Shown piece after piece: positions 31,009 to 39,967 of a stretch of 39,967 nucleotides of DNA; the first letter of the stretch is position 1, and each line of letters opens with the position of its first letter. The DNA is from Spongospora subterranea (lineage: Eukaryota; Endomyxa; Phytomyxea; Plasmodiophorida; Plasmodiophoridae). Under the pieces are notes generated by a model, which saw only the letters and a program-made list of their open reading frames with translations, was not told where the DNA came from and did no database searches. The translations under genes and the position numbers were made by a program. The DNA is taken from the NCBI GenBank assembly GCA_900404475.1, contig OUQQ01000036.1, forward strand, positions 1 through 39,967. Direction: 5' to 3'.

Positions 31009-31343
31009 TCCATCGTCGTGCCCCCCCCCCCCGGTTTCTGATCAACCCGCAAAAAAAAACGATCGCCCAAACTCCCGGAGTAATCAGTCGACTGATGTGG
31101 TGAATGGCGCCACCCCGATGGCTGGCCGTCACAGCGTCATGGACGANCCCTTAACAGAACCGCACGAATCAGGCGCATCGTCAACAGAATAAACCAATCT
31201 GTCTAATCCATCGTCGTGCCCCCCCCCCCGGTTTCTGATCAACCCGCAAAAAAAAACGATCGCCCAAACTCCCGGAGTAATCAGTCGACTGATGTGGTGA
31301 ATGGCGCCACCCCGATGGCTGGCCGTCACAGCGTCATGGACGA
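30950..31343. other. Assembly artefact: about 197-bp segment written twice around one N
   Basis: 30950-31146 and 31148-31343 are the same sequence, and the single base between them (31147) is N. The only difference I found is the length of a C run: 12 in the first copy, 11 in the second. This is the pattern of two contig ends that overlap but were scaffolded with a placeholder gap. The true genome most likely has one copy. Confidence 0.9.
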
Positions 31344-31940
31344 GCGCATGGGGCCAACTGGATTCGACGGCCGGTCTGCTGTCGGAATGCTGCCAGCGGA
31401 TAGCGACACTGGAGTCGGATCCCGATTCATGTCTGTCGGAACGCGCGCGATTTCGGTTCGGTTTTCTTTCTGAATTGTTCGTCGTGTTTAGTGGGGGCGC
31501 TGTCGAGTATTAATGGGCTCCATTCTCGTCTGGTTGTCGCTCACGCTAATCAGATCAGTGATTTGCTCTCGATCATCTCGATCATCGTCACGAATGATCT
31601 GTCGTCGCTTATCGCCGAACTCGATTCCGTTTTTGCCCGGATTCCGGGCTCGAATCTTCACCATCGAGCAATGATCCATACCGTTATCAGTACGTACGAG
31701 CAAGAACGCGTTCGCTTAAGGATTACGTTTGATCGATTACAACAAGCCGTTCGCAGCGATATGGATTGGGGCCAGGCCGCTTCTCTATCACGAAAGCTGG
31801 GCCCCGATCGCTCTGTTTCGAACCCATCGTTTGGTATGTCTTTAACAATTTACATCGTCGATTTATTGATTGTTTTTTTGGCTTAAGTTCAAGCAATTCG
31901 AGATCTACGCGCTACTTCGTCCGAATCCAATCAGTTTTGA
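31301..31940 (+). CDS. Hypothetical helical protein, 3 exons, about 174 aa
   Basis: From the ATG at 31301, exon 1 runs to 31430 or 31460. Exon 2 is 31492-31833 and exon 3 is 31888-31940 (stop TGA). The second intron (31834-31887, 54 bp) is clear and joins SVSNPSF|VQAIRDLRAT. The first intron is either 61 bp (donor at 31431, giving 174 aa) or 31 bp (donor at 31461, giving 184 aa). Both keep frame. The 61-bp choice fits the intron sizes of the window. The protein is mostly helical (QISDLLSIISIIVTNDLSS, then RVRLRITFDRLQQAVRSD), suggestive of a coiled-coil subunit of a complex. I do not recognise it. The start lies in the segment duplicated by the assembly artefact. Confidence 0.6.
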
Positions 31941-31944
31941 TTAC

Positions 31945-32940
31945 AATCCGTTATTTCAACCAACGCATGAATTTCGATTTTCAATTTTATTAGTACGTTC
32001 AACAGTTCATTTACGGTAAAAGGAACGATGCCCTCACCAACAATGTGATGATTCAACACAAGGAGTGAGTCATGGACCACTCTCGCTACACATCTTGAGT
32101 CAAGCGAAATGTCATATGTCTCGATCAGTTGTCTTAATTCTTCGATTTTTCTTTCTAAAGATCATCTAGTCAATTTTGTTTACTTCTAGTTCTTGCTGAT
32201 ATTTCCAAAAAACCAGCTCCTCGATCAATGACTTGCTGAATTATCGACGTCGTTGTATTCGGCTTCTGTAGACGAGTGACGCCTTCTTTTTTTTTAAATC
32301 TGCCCAAACCTTAACCATAACTTTCGAAAAAGTCCCAATGCTCATGTCGCTCGCATGGAGCGCCTTTGCATTTGTTGGTCGGGTGATTTTCTGGCAAAAA
32401 CAATAAACTGGCGAGGTGATTTGAATTGATAAATAAAGCAAACCGAGTGGATCTTAGATGTTTTAATCGTTTGAGATCTGAGGTTCTTGTTCTAGTCGTA
32501 TGACATATTAATGGGTTGAAACTTGCTTGACCAAAATGTTCCGTTGGCCGATTGGATTTGGTAAAATATGCAGGCCAAACCTTGAGCTTGGGTTCACAAT
32601 CTTGCATCTGATACGAAAAAAAAAGAACGACCAGATTATGCACAACAGCGATCAGAGAATGATCAATTTGAACGAGTTTTTTCAACGGATTCCTCTTGAA
32701 TATGTAAGTACAACATGAGCGTGATCCTGCTATAGAGGAACTTATGAGCAATATGAAACCGTTCGTACGCTGTTGACTTCTGCCTTCGGCTGAAGATGCC
32801 CTCATGTTGTGCAATGCTTTCCTGCAACGTTGGATAATCTGTGATCTTGCGTCCCTGTCGCCGATTTACAAAAATTGAATCACCGTGAGGAATGAATCAA
32901 ATCGAATTATGTAAATACACAGGTCATGACTTTCATGTCA
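31945..32940. other. Intergenic, no recognised gene
   Basis: A minus-strand frame of 167 codons (32814-32311) is open, but its composition, including a basic run-on tail, shows no motif. I treat it as chance or decayed. Several A/T homopolymers occur. Confidence 0.3.
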
Positions 32941-32948
32941 TGTATTAT

Positions 32949-33033
32949 CCCTCCTTAGCTCAGTTGGAAGAGCGGGGCACTGTAGATTATCGCTGTTATG
33001 CTCAGGTCACCCGTTCGACCCGGGTAGGGGGGA
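32949..33033 (+). tRNA. tRNA-Tyr (GUA) with a 12-nt intron
   Basis: The cloverleaf can be drawn. The acceptor stem CCCTCCT (32949-32955) pairs with AGGGGGG (33026-33032), leaving discriminator A33033. The D-stem is GCTC/GAGC. The anticodon stem GGGCA pairs with TGCTC (32999-33003). The T-stem ACCCG/CGGGT surrounds the loop TTCGACC. The anticodon GTA is at 32982-32984. Between positions 37 and 38 there is an extra ATTATCGCTGTT (32986-32997), the canonical site for a nuclear tRNA intron, which is very common in tRNA-Tyr. A run of seven T at 33038-33044 fits an RNA polymerase III terminator. Confidence 0.95.
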
Positions 33034-33037
33034 TGTC

Positions 33038-33044
33038 TTTTTTT
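33038..33044 (+). terminator. RNA polymerase III T-run terminator
   Basis: Seven consecutive T residues lie five bases after the mature 3' end of tRNA-Tyr, the usual position and length for Pol III termination. Confidence 0.8.
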
Positions 33045-33220
33045 CGATTCTCCATTGATCAAAGCTTCGTTCGATTCGTCCAAACATTTCCTTAAGAACG
33101 GGCATTTACTTTTGTAGCGAATAGGTGATGTGGTTTTGAATTTCAAAGCGAAAACCAGAACTTAATGGTATACGGTGATTCCTTCACGTCGTCATTTAAA
33201 TTAAGTACCGCTATCTGCGA

Positions 33221-35097
33221 ATGTGGATCAGGAGGTGCCAATCGCGATGTCTTTCTTCCATGCGAATAGCCAGGCGCCCCGACCTAGCTGCTGTCAGCGA
33301 TGAGCATATTCGCTCCCTGTCGCGGCTGTGCCCGAACAACAGTCGGGACGAGGTCTTTCTGGCTGTTGCCAATATCGATTGGCTAGGGAAATACAAAGGG
33401 CACAGCCCCTTGATCTTATACCCTTCTTCCACACACGAGGTCGCCGCCGCCTTGAGGTATTGCTCCGGCAAGCGCCTTGGCGTTGTTGTTCAAGGCGGGA
33501 ACACAAGCTTGGTCGGTGGCGCTACCCCAGTTCATGACGAGATCGTTCTAGATATGAGACGAATGAACAACATCATCGAAATCGATCAAGAGCAGCAAGT
33601 ATTGATATGCGACGCCGGATGCATTTTACAGCAATTAGATCAAAAACTGGAAACTGTTGGTCTCACCATGCCGTTGGATCTCGGCGCCAAAGGATCTTGC
33701 CAAATCGGTGGCAATGTGGCAACCAATGCGGGTGGGTACGTCCACTTTCGTTCCGTCGCGTTTTCGTTCGATGTTGCTGATTTGGAACACGGCAGAATCC
33801 GACTTGTCCGATATGGGTCGTTGCATGCCAATGTGATTGGCCTAGAATGGGTTATGGCAAATGGCACTGTGTTCAACAATATCACTACGTTGCGAAAAGA
33901 TAATACCGGTTAGTCCCAGTGACAATGTTGTCGGCTCGGCTCTATATTGACGACAGTTTTAGGGTTTGATTTAAAGCAACTCATGATTGGAAGCGAAGGG
34001 TCGCTTGGAATCATTACTAAAGTAGCTTTACTGGTGCCAAGGAAGCCAACGACCATCAACCTGTCATATCTCGCGCTGGAATCGTTTGATAAGGTACAGG
34101 AACACTTCTGACATGTTTTGTGCTGGGTCAACGTCGTGCAGGTCATCGAGGCGCTCCACTGTGCTCGTTTTCACTTAGGGGAAATATTGTCTGCGATTGA
34201 GTTCCAAGTCAGTCAACGTCCATTGAGCCCACTACAGCTCCATTTAAGTGAGTTTCTTCTAGGATCGACAGTCGTTAGAGTTCGTTTTGGCAAACCATCC
34301 CGGATCGCAAGATCCAATGGATAAAAGTTACCCGTTCTACATGGTTTGTCCAACTTTGTTGTTCGTAATGCAGCATTGACGGAAATCGCAGATCGTCGAA
34401 GCCTCAGGTTTTCGTCAAGAGCATGATGCAGATCGGATGTCAAGGTTTCTCGAAGATGCTCTGGATCGTCAGATAATTGCCGATGGCACTCTAGCGCAGG
34501 TCGTGAGAATATAGTCGCTTTTTAATATCAGCTGGCTAACTCCTCATTTAGGATTCTACACAAATCGCGGGGCTTTGGGCGCTCAGAGAATCGGTCGCCG
34601 AGTCTGTTGGCAAATCAGGGTCGGTGTTCAAGTACGACTTATCACTTCCGGTTAAAGACATGTACACGATGGTTGAAGCGATGCGAACCAGACTTGCTCC
34701 TGTGATCTCTCCGGATCTGATATGCGGATATGGACACGTTGGCGACTCCAACCTTCATCTCAATATTGTTTCGCCGGAATTCTCTGACAAGGTACAAGAC
34801 CTAACAGAGCCTTTTGTATATGATCTCACTAGGAAGATGGGAGGATCCATTAGCGCAGAACATGGTATTGCCGTGTTTTTCAATACCTTTGGAAAATTTT
34901 GACTGACACACGAAACAGGTCTTGGCCTAATGAAAGCTCCTTACATATCTTACTCAAAGAGCGAAGCTCAAATTAGATTGATGCAGCAGGTTAAGGACCT
35001 GTTTGATCCGAATGGTATTCTGAACCCATATAAAGTGCTACCTGTTGCCCCCAAGCCAGAGCCAGCACAGTCTATAATTTATCAAGGCAAACCTTGA
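33221..35097 (+). CDS. D2HGDH: D-2-hydroxyglutarate dehydrogenase, mitochondrial, 8 exons
   Basis: This FAD flavoenzyme oxidises D-2-hydroxyglutarate to 2-oxoglutarate. Exons are 33221-33735, 33796-33908, 33963-34093, 34142-34207, 34272-34343, 34392-34499, 34552-34864 and 34919-35097. The joined CDS is 1497 nt (498 residues), close to the family length. The N-terminus MWIRRCQSRCLSSMRIARR is basic and Ser-rich, fitting a mitochondrial presequence. The FAD-binding PCMH domain shows VVVQGGNTSLVGGATP, GNVATNAGG|IRLVRYGSL and TLRKDNTG|FDLKQLMIGS. The C-terminal FAD-oxidase domain shows FKYDLSLPV, CGYGHVGDSNLHLN, ISAEHG|LGLMK and LFDPNGILNPYK. Intron 4 (34208-34271) is set by matching the LAIEFQ|SLEFVLANH join. 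The glycolate oxidase/D-lactate dehydrogenase relatives are less likely, given the SLPV and GYGHVGDSN signatures and length. It converges on GatB. Confidence 0.93.
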
Positions 35098-35638
35098 AAC
35101 CTTCTCAATACAACTCTTGGTGCCTTCTGTGAAGCCCTGTGTTTCAGCGTCCATCGATCCCCACCAGCGTCAAGGACAGATGCGAATCAATAGACTCGGC
35201 AAGACAGCTTTGAAGATTGGAATATGTATGACGGCGGCCGACTGAATATCAGCCACAATACCATGGAAACAGTTTAAAAAAAAGCACCTTGCTCGATATC
35301 GCCATTGGTCCAGCTAGCATAGAGTGCATGTCGAAGTAGAAAGGTTGGTGAACTGAATGCAGTTGCAGCGAGTTTCGGCGCAAATGGTGTAATTGGATGA
35401 CAGAACCGTCTCGTAATGGGCAATGGTAAACAGTAGTTCAGTGGTATAGAGATTCAGGTTCGTGCGACACTCTGACCAGAGGATCACAGCAAATAATGGC
35501 GTTGTTGGCGTCTCCTCCAACTCGCAAACAATACTTAATTTGACATTGGCATCTGGTAAAAATTGAGCGCAGCACCAGCTTGAAAAAACATTAGAGAAAC
35601 GTGAATTCAATTGGACGTTGTATAGATAAGGCAATTAA
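35098..35638. other. Space between convergent D2HGDH and GatB
   Basis: About 540 bp separate the two stops. A minus-strand frame (35634-35314, no ATG start) has a Cys-rich composition but no recognisable family, and I do not call it. Poly(A) sites for both genes are expected here, but I cannot place them. Confidence 0.35.
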
Positions 35639-37569
35639 TTATATGTTACTCTTCAAATTGTTTACTTGCTCTTCCAGCATTCTCAGAAGTATTGAATTAA
35701 TTAGAACCATATTTGCCTCATTGTGAAGCCGTTTTCTCGCCATGTCGGTCAAAAAGTTCAATTTACGCGTCCTCCCTTTGACAACGTAATCATGAACCTA
35801 CAGCACTGAATTAGTTGCTCGAAAACTCTCAATGGAAAAAAAACAAACTTCTGAAGGGAAATCGCGGATCACGGATGCACAGGCGGGTTCCAGCACCTCA
35901 GCGGATGAAATAGTGGACAAATGATGCTCGGCGATAATAACATTAACCGGTCTATCATCTCCATTCATTAATATTTCTAACAGAGTTTTAGCACTGAAAC
36001 CTAATTCCAGAATGAAAACCGTACATTGCCATCCAATTCGATTTTTTACCAGTAATCACCCCAGAATTTACAAGGTCAGCCAAGTCTCTGAAGCAAATCG
36101 GAGAAACCGGACAAGACGAAATCGTAAGGTCCATCTTAGATAGTCGTCCAAACAACTCATTGACGATCCACTTCGCAACGATAGCTCCGGTTTCTAGATT
36201 AAGAAAATATCAAGACAATCGACATATACATATCAAAACGGATCTTACCTGATGATGGCGGTCTGACATTTATGACCGACAAGAAGTATGAATACAGATC
36301 AGGATTAGACGATATGATCTCAGCAGCCTAAACGAACAAATGAATAACATGGCAAGAACTGGACCGCTATAAAGTACGTTGGAGGGAACGGAGAAGTCGT
36401 TTTTAAGTCGCTCGAGAATCTGCTCGGGAAGTTCGCCCATCGATTCGCGAACATCCTCCACGAAGGAATCAGGCAGGTATAAAACAGGCAGATCTATTCT
36501 GAATCAGTTGCCTTTACCCGCTGGATGAGAAAAAACTGACCTGGGTCATTGAACATTCGATAGTCTTTGCTCGTTTCCTTTGATCGGATAACTTCAGTGA
36601 TCCCCGTCAAAGCGTTGTAGTTTCTTGTCTCTCGGGTTATTTTTAGCCCTATTGACGGTTTATGTTGATGGTAGCTGAGTAATTCATGTTAAACCTTGAT
36701 CAAGAACGGCTGTCTGTCTTTTCGCCTCGAAATCGATAGCTTTTTCAATGGACTTGATGCTATTTAGGTTTTTGATCTCTACACGATCGTTCGCAGACAT
36801 ATCGCCAGATGCATCCATTAACGAAACGTTGACGTCAACCCGCAGCGACCCATTTGCCATTATTCCATCACATATACCTGTCGAATTGTAAACGTGGGGA
36901 ACTATGAACACATGAGAATTACCTAAATGAGAGAGCACGCTTTGCAGTTTTTTGACAACTGCTGCCGCTTGCTTTCCATTTCGCATGTCAGGCAGAGTAA
37001 CTATTTCTATCAGTGGAACACCAGCACGATTCAGGTCGACATGATTATAATGGTCGTCGATATCGCAGATAGTCTTTCCAGAGTCCTACAATGATTTGTT
37101 CGCCGCAGCGCCCTGAGAACCAACTAGTAAACGCACCTGTTCCAACTGAATTCGATCAAGGCGGATTTTTAACCCATCGCTTAGAGATATAAATCCCCCT
37201 GATATCAGCGGATGGTCTTGTTGTGTTATTTGATAACCAGAAGGCATATCGCCATAAAAATAGTGTTTTCGAACAAATCGAGAACAACGGCGATTTACAA
37301 TACCATTTAGAGCTGTAGAGTAATTAGATCTCGATGATAAGATATTCAACAGCTGCAGATCAAGTTCTACCTATTCCGGCTTTAACTGCTAGGCGAACTG
37401 ATTCTCTATTGAGTCTGGGAAGCGTTCCTGGCGAAGCGACATCATAAAAGCTGACGGCGCTGTTCGGTGGTGCATTCGGTGGTGGCCGAACCGTCCTGGA
37501 AAAGAGCTTGTGCACCGTCTTGAGCTGTGCATGGATTTCCAGGCCGACAACCGTTTGCCACGGTCCCAT
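35639..37569 (-). CDS. GATB: Glu-tRNA(Gln) amidotransferase subunit B (GatB), 10 exons
   Basis: GatB is the kinase/tRNA-binding subunit of the complex that converts Glu-tRNA(Gln) to Gln-tRNA(Gln), in eukaryotes normally in mitochondria. Minus-strand exons are 37569-37371, 37312-37137, 37085-36923, 36877-36695, 36648-36541, 36493-36378, 36327-36249, 36193-36050, 36000-35849 and 35797-35639. The joined CDS is 1479 nt (492 residues). Landmarks include [10 protein letters not shown] at the start, [68 protein letters not shown] and [11 protein letters not shown]. The C-terminal YqeY-like tail reads [16 protein letters not shown], after the conserved [12 protein letters not shown]. Introns are 45-58 bp. 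Intron 3 (36878-36922, 45 bp) is a multiple of three with no stop, so retention would add 15 residues. No clear presequence is seen: the protein begins MGPWQTVV, and an upstream exon could be missing. Confidence 0.94.
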
Positions 37570-37571
37570 TA

Positions 37572-38690
37572 TCGGACTGATTCAGGCGGGCGTCTTCGCG
37601 ACAAACACCGTGTGGTGAAATGATGGATGATTAAATAATGGTGCAGTCATCAATGCATGCTGCAACTGTATCATGATGACGAACCCGTAGGTAACGCTAA
37701 TTGATTTATGTTTTATGACTGTTTTATGGGGGTTACGTCTCAAAAAGGCATGCAAACTTCTACACTGTGACGAGGTGGAAGTTGCGACTACGGAGGGTTC
37801 CGGCCGGCACTCATCCGGTCATGCCTACTCATGAGTTTACGGTTACAACTACGAGGACATATCCCGATGACGGTCCGGCCATAAGCACAGATTTCGAAGA
37901 GTATTAGAGTCAGAACGATAATGGCGCGGTGTTGGATTGAGCGAGAGATGCAGGATACCCTTTTAGCTAATCATCGCTGATATCGTATTAGATTGCTGAC
38001 ATTCGCAGCCAATCTTTAGTAAACGACTACCAATAGAGACCAGAAATGTCGAAAACACCAATCTGTTGCAGGATCGGAGCCTTTTCATGACTAATGTCGA
38101 CGGTCAATCTCAACATTGCTGAGTGATTAGTCAAAGTAGTATCTACCGCTGCCAGCAATACAACCAAAGCGTAAATCCACTCATCCATCAATTCATGCAA
38201 ATTTTCATTCGCAATATGGCATTAGTTCGAGTCGCTAACACTTTCATACTGACGTCGTCGGTCAAAACCGGGGGACGGCCGCCTGAGAACCGTCAAGTAC
38301 ATGGGGACGACCGCCTGAGAACCGTCAAGTACATGGGGACGACCGCCTGAAATTCGTCAATCAAATGGGGACGACCGCCTACCGGTATTGTGAGGCAAGT
38401 CATGGGTCAAACCGGAGGGGGAGGATGACCGACCATACTCATGAGCCAAGTCAAAGTTCAACCTGCGCAGATTCTCAAAGAGGCGCCCTCTGGTTTTGAA
38501 ATACCGGACTGCGCGACGACTGGCACTGACGGCTCGCCATCATGGTCGCAAGAAAATCACATCTAGAATGTACCTATAATGACCAATCTGGGCTCCGTTT
38601 ATCTGTGTTTGCTTATTTAATCGCGAATCAGACTTATTTTCTAACACTTGTTTATCAACTCTCTCGATCGCCTGGAGGTCGTGAATCATT
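37572..38690. other. Divergent intergenic region between GatB and the histidine kinase
   Basis: About 1.1 kb without a recognisable gene. It contains short repeats such as ggccggcactcatccggtca and the 32-bp minisatellite at 38271-38385. Promoters of both flanking genes must lie here. Confidence 0.45.
38271..38385. repeat. 32-bp minisatellite, about 3.6 copies
   Basis: Unit ggggacgaccgcctgagaac, then cgtcaagtacat, starts at 38271, 38303, 38335 and 38367. Copies 1 and 2 differ at one base, copy 3 has several changes near its end, and copy 4 is partial. It lies about 310 bp upstream of the histidine kinase ATG. Confidence 0.9.
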
Positions 38691-38696
38691 GATCCC

Positions 38697-39967
38697 ATGA
38701 CCCGGTCATCGTTGCAAGGAAGCGGGAGTACTGACGTTTGCTGCGGTGGTCGAAGCGTGTTCTACCTGCACATCATCATGCTTGTCGTTGTCATAGCGTG
38801 CACGGTGTCAGTTTGGATTGTGATCAGACGATTTCATTCCGACACTGTTTTGATGGCGCAATTGTGGTCCAAAAGCTACGACCAACTGCTTCACCATGGG
38901 AACATCAGGCGATATTACTTAGAAATGTCTCTTGAAAATCATCCTAATATTGATGCAGTTCGTTCCAAGTATAGACTGTTGATGTTAGATGAATTAGGAA
39001 AGTTTGATCGGCACCATAAGAATGCACACGCTGCTGAGAGGCAATGGTTCCGTTCGCTGGTGGCAGCGTCCGACACAGAAAAGATCGAGAAATGGCTGGC
39101 GTTTTGTAAAGATTTTTTAGGTTCAGGGTTCAAATATGATTTGCCAGCGAGAAATCAAGTCAAGACGATTTCTCACGATGCCCATATAGCATTAACGCAT
39201 GTGGTCGAGGCGTATAGAGATCGAATGGAAAAGACTGTTGATGAACGGGCTGACCTGACCGGTATGGTGTTCTTGGCCATCTCAACCCTTGTCGTGGTCG
39301 GCCTTATGTTCCTCGTTCGGGCTGAATTCTTACAGCAGCAAGCTACAATTCAACTAGCCGAGGAGTTAGCCAGCGTTATTCACGATGTTCGAACACCTCA
39401 GCAGGTCATCGTATCGGCTGTCGCGCTCATATCCCAAACCTCTTTAGACTCCGGTGCTGTTGCCGATCTAATTCAGGTTATATCGGATTCCTGCTCAGCG
39501 ACTCAACGCCTTCTGGATACAGCTCTAATTCGCGTGAGAGCGAAAGCGGCTCCTGAACCTGTTCCTTTGCCTTCGGTATTTCAAAGTGTCAGCAATATTC
39601 AAGGCATCGCATGTCGTGATAAAGGCCTGACGTGGCGTTGCGATATCGATCCCAGCAGCAAAATTGCCGTCTTTGTCGATAGTGACGCCATTTTACAGAT
39701 TGTGGTAAGAAAATTCATTAGCCATCCTCGAACCAACATCGTCCTGATTGCCTTTTCAGAACAATATCGTATCAAACGCTATCCGATATACAGATACGGG
39801 TCTGGTCGCCCTTTCGATTAAAGTTCTTCCTCCGAAACCTCCAAAACGATCGTGTTTGCGAGGCCAAATCTCCAAATCTCATACATTGGTCATAACGGTC
39901 ACTGATACAGGACGAGGAATTCCAAGGGAGTCGATGGCGATAATATTCAAGAAATTTCGACAAGTGA
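38697..39967 (+). CDS. Membrane-bound histidine kinase, incomplete at the right edge
   Basis: A two-component sensor kinase starts at ATG 38697 and runs past the window end. Exon 1 is 38697-39704. A 55-bp intron (39705-39759) is removed to give LQIV|NNIVSNAIRYTDTG. Two hydrophobic helices, at about residues 22-44 (YLHIIMLVVVIACTVSVWIV) and 188-207 (VFLAISTLVVVGLMFLV), bracket an extracytoplasmic sensor of about 140 residues. The HisKA H-box is ASVIHDVRTPQQ, with the phosphorylated His at about residue 229. The HATPase_c domain then shows the N-box NNIVSNAIRYT and the G1 box VTDTGRGIPRE, and the F-box region IFKKFRQ lies at the edge. A receiver domain may follow outside the window. Hybrid kinases are common in fungi, slime moulds, plants and some protists. 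Confidence 0.9.

Noticed and set aside
30950..31343. True tandem duplication of 197 bp
   Set aside because: The copies meet at a single N and differ only in homopolymer length, which is far better explained by unmerged contig overlap.
32311..32814. 167-codon minus-strand ORF
   Set aside because: No motif, no plausible neighbours or introns. Its composition shifts along its length, as expected for chance or decayed sequence.
35399..35470. Possible second tRNA near the gttcagtggtatagag phrase
   Set aside because: The D-arm-like phrase is present, but no acceptor stem or T-arm can be paired around it.
35314..35634. 106-codon Cys-rich minus-strand ORF between D2HGDH and GatB
   Set aside because: It has no ATG, lies in the shared 3' region, and shows no cysteine spacing of a known family.

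Overview
This window is nuclear DNA from a eukaryote with short introns. I resolved about 30 GT-AG introns by joining reading frames, and nearly all are 45 to 69 bp. The genes include ribosomal protein L17 (uL22), a replicative MCM4 helicase subunit, an intron-bearing tRNA-Tyr, a mitochondrial D-2-hydroxyglutarate dehydrogenase, and GatB of the organellar Glu-tRNA(Gln) amidotransferase. There is also a RhoGEF (DH-PH), a voltage-gated K+ channel with a cyclic-nucleotide-binding-like domain, and a membrane histidine kinase. This mix suits a protist or early-diverging fungus-like lineage. A plasmodiophorid-type rhizarian is one candidate, but I could not test it and nothing in the sequence proves it.

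Layout. 1-5.8 kb is repeat-rich: unassigned ORFs, a decayed PIF/Harbinger transposon (about 1275-2781, minus strand), the 5' end of a second related Harbinger element (4591 onward, plus strand), and two local inverted duplications. 5.3-6.5 kb holds two small hypothetical genes. 7.5-9.2 kb is a seven-exon RhoGEF gene. 9.9-10.7 kb is a two-exon hypothetical gene on the minus strand. 10.7-13.3 kb shows no gene I can defend. 13.4-18.7 kb is a dense housekeeping block: RPL17, a five-exon ABC-ATPase protein, and MCM4 convergent with it. 19.6-23.2 kb carries a possible 60-residue membrane protein divergent from a two-exon hypothetical gene, followed by the K+ channel. 23.2-30 kb is repeat-rich again: tandem repeats, three inverted duplications including a roughly 210-bp-armed foldback, and a decayed hAT transposon. 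30-32 kb carries a SUMO-interaction-motif/zinc-finger gene and a helical hypothetical gene, with an assembly artefact between them (about 197 bp repeated around a single N). 33-37.6 kb has tRNA-Tyr, then D2HGDH (eight exons) and GatB (ten exons) facing each other. After a 32-bp minisatellite, a histidine kinase gene runs off the right edge.

Functional links are general rather than operon-like. D2HGDH and GatB both belong to mitochondrial metabolism or translation. RhoGEF, channel and histidine kinase are signalling proteins. MCM4 and RPL17 are core growth genes. The most unusual theme is that at least five, probably six, short inverted duplications sit at or inside the ends of decayed transposon or orphan ORFs.
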